The position numbers and the translations under genes were made by a program. Shown here in pieces: positions 60,899 through 64,000 of a stretch of 64,000 bases of DNA. The stretch's first letter is position 1. The number at the start of each line of letters is the position of its first letter. The notes beneath the pieces are model-generated. The model searched no databases, had not been told where the DNA came from, and was given only the letters and a program-made list of their open reading frames with translations. The stretch is from Lederbergia panacisoli (GTDB taxonomy: Bacteria; Bacillota; Bacilli; Bacillales; Bacillaceae_C), in contig NZ_JANJGU010000017.1 of assembly GCF_024626525.1 (NCBI RefSeq), forward strand, positions 1 to 64,000, given 5' to 3'.

Positions 60899-62902
60899 AT
60901 GAACCGGATTTTTAGAAATGTAATATTTTACGCTCTAATTTTTCTCGTACTTGTGGGAATATTAAGCTGGTTTAAAAATAGCAACGAAACAATAAAACCG
61001 ATGACTTATAATGAATTTGTTACAAAGCTAGAAAATAATGATATCAAGAATTATACAATGCAACCTGAACGGGGCGTTTATGAAATAAAAGGTCAGTTAA
61101 ATACTGCTGAAGAAGGTGAGTTTTTCATCACATATGTGATGAACAGCCCAGCAATGCTCGATCGTATTGATGCCGCTTCGTCTGAGTTGGAAGTTAAGCC
61201 AGCAAAAGAAACAAGTGGCTGGGTATCATTTTTTACAACAATCATACCTTTCATTATTATCTTTATTCTTTTCTTCTTCCTGTTGAATCAAGCCCAAGGC
61301 GGCGGAAGTAGAGTAATGAATTTTGGAAAAAGTAAAGCAAGGCTTTATTCCGAAGAAAAGAAGAAGGTTCGTTTTAAAGATGTGGCGGGCGCCGATGAGG
61401 AGAAACAGGAACTCGTTGAGGTAGTTGAATTTTTGAAGGATCCTCGAAAATTCTCAGAACTAGGTGCAAGGATACCAAAAGGAATCTTGCTTGTCGGACC
61501 TCCTGGTACTGGTAAGACGCTTTTAGCCCGTGCTGTTGCAGGGGAAGCGGGAGTACCATTCTTCTCAATCAGTGGTTCTGACTTTGTTGAAATGTTTGTC
61601 GGTGTCGGGGCTTCCCGTGTCCGTGATTTATTTGAAAATGCTAAGAAAAATGCTCCATGTATCATTTTTATAGATGAGATTGATGCCGTCGGACGACAAC
61701 GTGGGGCTGGACTAGGCGGCGGCCACGATGAACGTGAACAGACATTGAACCAATTGCTCGTTGAAATGGATGGGTTTGGTGAAAATGAAGGGATCATCAT
61801 TGTAGCAGCTACAAACCGTCCTGATATTTTGGACCCTGCCTTACTTCGTCCAGGTCGTTTTGACCGTCAAATCACGGTGGATCGTCCAGATGTGAAAGGG
61901 CGTGAAGCGGTCTTGCATGTTCATGCACGGAATAAACCGCTTGATGAGTCGGTTGATCTTAAATCAATCGCGATGAGAACGCCAGGTTTTTCTGGTGCAG
62001 ACTTGGAGAATCTTCTTAATGAAGCGGCCTTAGTTGCAGCTAGGCATAATAAGAAGAAAATTGACATGCTTGATGTTGATGAAGCAACAGACCGTGTTAT
62101 TGCTGGTCCTGCGAAAAAAAGCCGGGTCATATCCAAGAAAGAACGGAATATTGTGGCTTACCACGAAGGTGGGCATACGGTTATTGGTCTAGTATTGGAT
62201 GAAGCGGATATCGTTCATAAAGTAACGATTGTTCCACGTGGTCAGGCTGGCGGCTATGCTGTCATGCTTCCGAAAGAAGACCGCTATTTCCAAACGAAAC
62301 CGGAGTTGCTTGATAAAATTACTGGGTTGCTCGGAGGCCGTGTAGCTGAAGAGATTACCTTTAATGAAGCATCAACGGGAGCGCATAATGACTTCCAACG
62401 TGCTACAGGCATCGCTCGCCGCATGGTCACTGAATTTGGAATGAGTGAAAAGCTCGGTCCACTTCAATTTGGTCAACAACAGGGCGGTCAAGTATTCCTA
62501 GGCCGTGACTTGCATAATGAACAAAATTATTCAGATGCGATTGCCTATGAAATTGATATGGAAATTCAACGCATCATTAAAGAATGTTATGAGCGGGCTG
62601 AAAAAATCCTGCGAGAAAACCGCGATAAACTTGAATTGATCGCTCAGACATTACTTGAAGTAGAAACTCTGGATGCTGTTCAAATTAAGAGCCTGTATGA
62701 AGAAGGCCGCCTTCCAGATAGGCCGGTTGCCATTACTCCAGATTCATTAGATCCAAAGGTAACGATACAGCCAAAAAACGATGAAGATATGTCTATTAAG
62801 GAGGAACAAATCAATCCTCCAACAGGCAGACCTGAAAAAATGGGTCCATCTAATAAAGCTGATGACCCTTCTGATTCAAATGATGAGGAAAATAAAGAAT
62901 AA
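60899..62902 (+). CDS. ftsH: ATP-dependent zinc metalloprotease FtsH
   Basis: Membrane AAA+ protease for quality control and sporulation. The 667 aa have two membrane helices (about 7-25 and 112-133) around an external domain. The AAA module has Walker A GPPGTGKT, Walker [13 protein letters not shown] and the arginine fingers in RPGRFDRQ. The zinc site is HEGGH near residue 421. The acidic tail ([13 protein letters not shown]...) is typical of Bacilli. GGGAGGAGG precedes the ATG. Confidence 0.97.
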   Translation: MNRIFRNVIFYALIFLVLVGILSWFKNSNETIKPMTYNEFVTKLENNDIKNYTMQPERGVYEIKGQLNTAEEGEFFITYVMNSPAMLDRIDAASSELEVKPAKETSGWVSFFTTIIPFIIIFILFFFLLNQAQGGGSRVMNFGKSKARLYSEEKKKVRFKDVAGADEEKQELVEVVEFLKDPRKFSELGARIPKGILLVGPPGTGKTLLARAVAGEAGVPFFSISGSDFVEMFVGVGASRVRDLFENAKKNAPCIIFIDEIDAVGRQRGAGLGGGHDEREQTLNQLLVEMDGFGENEGIIIVAATNRPDILDPALLRPGRFDRQITVDRPDVKGREAVLHVHARNKPLDESVDLKSIAMRTPGFSGADLENLLNEAALVAARHNKKKIDMLDVDEATDRVIAGPAKKSRVISKKERNIVAYHEGGHTVIGLVLDEADIVHKVTIVPRGQAGGYAVMLPKEDRYFQTKPELLDKITGLLGGRVAEEITFNEASTGAHNDFQRATGIARRMVTEFGMSEKLGPLQFGQQQGGQVFLGRDLHNEQNYSDAIAYEIDMEIQRIIKECYERAEKILRENRDKLELIAQTLLEVETLDAVQIKSLYEEGRLPDRPVAITPDSLDPKVTIQPKNDEDMSIKEEQINPPTGRPEKMGPSNKADDPSDSNDEENKE

Positions 62903-62908
62903 AAAGAA

Positions 62909-62943
62909 GAAGACATCGAGTGAAAATTCGGTGTCTTTTTTAT
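62909..62943 (+). terminator. ftsH terminator
   Basis: AAGACATCGA pairs with TCGGTGTCTT (G-U tolerated), then TTTTA. Confidence 0.78.
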
Positions 62944-62965
62944 TGTCCAGCTTTAGCGCTTTTTT
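62944..62965 (+). repeat. Core-less remnant of the nested-hairpin repeat
   Basis: TGTCCAGCTTTAGCGC plus TTTTTT: left end fused to a right-end GCGCTTTTTT. It directly follows the ftsH terminator. Confidence 0.5.
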
Positions 62966-63034
62966 GTTGCCACTCAATAAAGCAATTATGGTATGATGTT
63001 TGAAGTTAAAAAGTCTTTTAAAAAAGTGGTGAAG

Positions 63035-63808
63035 ATGTTGATTTTTGTTTTGGATGTTGGGAATACGAATATCGTTCTTGGCGTTTACCAAGGGAATGAT
63101 TTGAAATATCATTGGCGGATAGAAACGAGCAGGCATAAAACAGAAGATGAATTCGGTATGGCGATTAATGCCTTGTTTCAACATGTAGGGCTGCGGTTTG
63201 AGGATATTAATGGAATTATCATTTCATCCGTTGTACCACCTATCATGTTTACTTTAGAAAGAATGTGCGTAAAGTATTTTCAAGAGAAGCCTTTAATTGT
63301 TGGGCCCGGGATAAAAACTGGATTAAATATAAAATATGAAAACCCTAGGGAAGTCGGGGCTGACAGAATCGTAAACGCGGTTGCGGGAATCCATGAGTAC
63401 GGCAGCCCATTAGTTATCGTCGACTTTGGGACTGCTACAACTTTTTGCTATATCAATGAAAAAAGCGAATATATGGGCGGCGTCATCGCTCCTGGTATTG
63501 GCATTTCCACAGAAGCGCTATATTCGAAAGCAGCAAAGCTTCCACGGATTGAAATTACCCATGTCGACGAAATCATCGGAAAAAATACGGTAGCAGCAAT
63601 GCAAGCGGGAATTTTATTTGGTTTTGTTGGACAGGTAGAGGGGATAGTAAAACGTATAATAGAAAAAAGTAAGCAAAAGACTGCTGTTGTTGCAACAGGT
63701 GGACTTGCTAATTTAATTGCCTCGGAAACGAAGATGATTGATATTGTCGATCATGATTTAACTCTTAAAGGGCTGCAACTCATTTACAAGAGAAATGTCA
63801 GCGAATGA
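63035..63808 (+). CDS. coaX: Type III pantothenate kinase
   Basis: First step of coenzyme A synthesis, potassium-dependent and not feedback inhibited by CoA. The 257 aa have the ASKHA-fold P-loop [14 protein letters not shown], then [17 protein letters not shown] and [16 protein letters not shown] at 63035 gives the family N-terminus; the frame from 62993 extends into the upstream leader. Its position between ftsH and hslO matches B. subtilis. Confidence 0.95.
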   Translation: MLIFVLDVGNTNIVLGVYQGNDLKYHWRIETSRHKTEDEFGMAINALFQHVGLRFEDINGIIISSVVPPIMFTLERMCVKYFQEKPLIVGPGIKTGLNIKYENPREVGADRIVNAVAGIHEYGSPLVIVDFGTATTFCYINEKSEYMGGVIAPGIGISTEALYSKAAKLPRIEITHVDEIIGKNTVAAMQAGILFGFVGQVEGIVKRIIEKSKQKTAVVATGGLANLIASETKMIDIVDHDLTLKGLQLIYKRNVSE

Positions 63809-63822
63809 AAGGTGACTAGCAA

Positions 63823-64000
63823 ATGACGGACTATTTAGTAAAGGCACTCGCCTATAATGGCCAAGTACGTGCATATGCGGCACATACAACGGAAACGGTT
63901 GGGGAAGCGCAGCGTCGCCATTATACATGGCCAACTGCTTCAGCTGCTCTCGGGAGAGCGATGACAGCTGGGGTAATGATGGGTGCAATGCAAAAAGGTG
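63823..64000 (+). CDS. hslO: Redox-regulated chaperone Hsp33 (start only, cut by window end)
   Basis: The first 59 codons are present and open to the window edge. The translation [20 protein letters not shown] and [19 protein letters not shown] is the Hsp33 N-terminal signature. The C-terminal zinc/redox switch lies outside. AAAGGTGAC precedes the ATG, 14 bp after coaX. Confidence 0.93.
   Translation, partial: MTDYLVKALAYNGQVRAYAAHTTETVGEAQRRHYTWPTASAALGRAMTAGVMMGAMQKG

Overview
The window is a low-GC Gram-positive chromosome segment from an endospore-forming Bacillaceae (Bacillus sensu lato). It holds one continuous stretch of genes in almost the same order as the yaaC-hslO region just right of oriC in Bacillus subtilis. 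It starts in the 5S gene of an rRNA operon and ends inside hslO. The spore genes present (sleL, bofA, csfB, yabG, sspF, spoVG, fin, spoVT, yabP, yabQ, spoIIE) mark a spore former. The exact genus cannot be fixed from sequence reading alone.

Layout. 1-0.6 kb: 5S rRNA, its terminator and a 52-bp tandem hairpin array. 0.6-10.4 kb: yaaC (minus), guaB, dacA, pdxS-pdxT, a serine T-box with serS, tRNA-Ser, sleL (minus), tadA. 10.4-16 kb: SRP RNA, an inserted DUF2207 membrane protein, dnaX-ebfC-recR-yaaL-bofA, tRNA-Ile. 16-23 kb: csfB, yaaO, tmk, darA, holB, ricT, yabA, trmN6, yazA, rsmI. 23.4-26.6 kb: an inserted yrrT-luxS-mccA-mccB operon turning methionine-cycle products into cysteine. 26.6-38.4 kb: abrB (minus), metS, tatD, yabE, rnmV-rsmA, yabG, veg, sspF, ispE, purR-ridA, spoVG. 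38.7-53.8 kb: glmU-prs, ctc, pth, fin, mfd, spoVT, yabM-yabN-rqcP, yabP-yabQ-divIC, yabR. 53.9-64 kb: tRNA-Met, spoIIE, yabS-yabT, tilS-hprT-ftsH, coaX, hslO (cut by the window end).

How the genes fit together. Housekeeping functions dominate: replication clamp loading (DnaX, HolB, YabA), recombination and repair (RecR, Mfd), translation and rRNA/tRNA modification (SerS, MetS, TadA, TilS, RsmA, RsmI, RnmV, Pth, RqcP), nucleotide and PRPP metabolism (GuaB, Prs, HprT, Tmk, PurR), B6 synthesis and cell-wall precursors. A sporulation layer is threaded through them and its promoters can be read directly: Spo0A boxes at abrB, a 21-bp-spaced Spo0A-type promoter at spoIIE, a sigma-H site at spoVG, sigma-G sites at fin, spoVT and sspF, a sigma-K -10 at yabG, and a sigma-B promoter at ctc.

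Compared with B. subtilis (from memory of its gene order), dck/dgk, yaaI, xpaC-yaaN, yaaR, the rrnA rRNA genes and one tRNA-Glu are absent, while the DUF2207 gene and the luxS operon are extra.

The most unusual content is intergenic. A dispersed family of about 150-bp and 120-bp repeats has at least eight full or nearly full copies plus core-deleted remnants. Each copy folds into one long nested hairpin. Between copies the stems differ in sequence but keep complementarity, and in one subfamily the whole inner hairpin has been exchanged. I consider this the best candidate here for an undescribed structured mobile or RNA element. A second oddity is fin, whose conserved N-terminus can only be translated from an ATA or ATT start codon.
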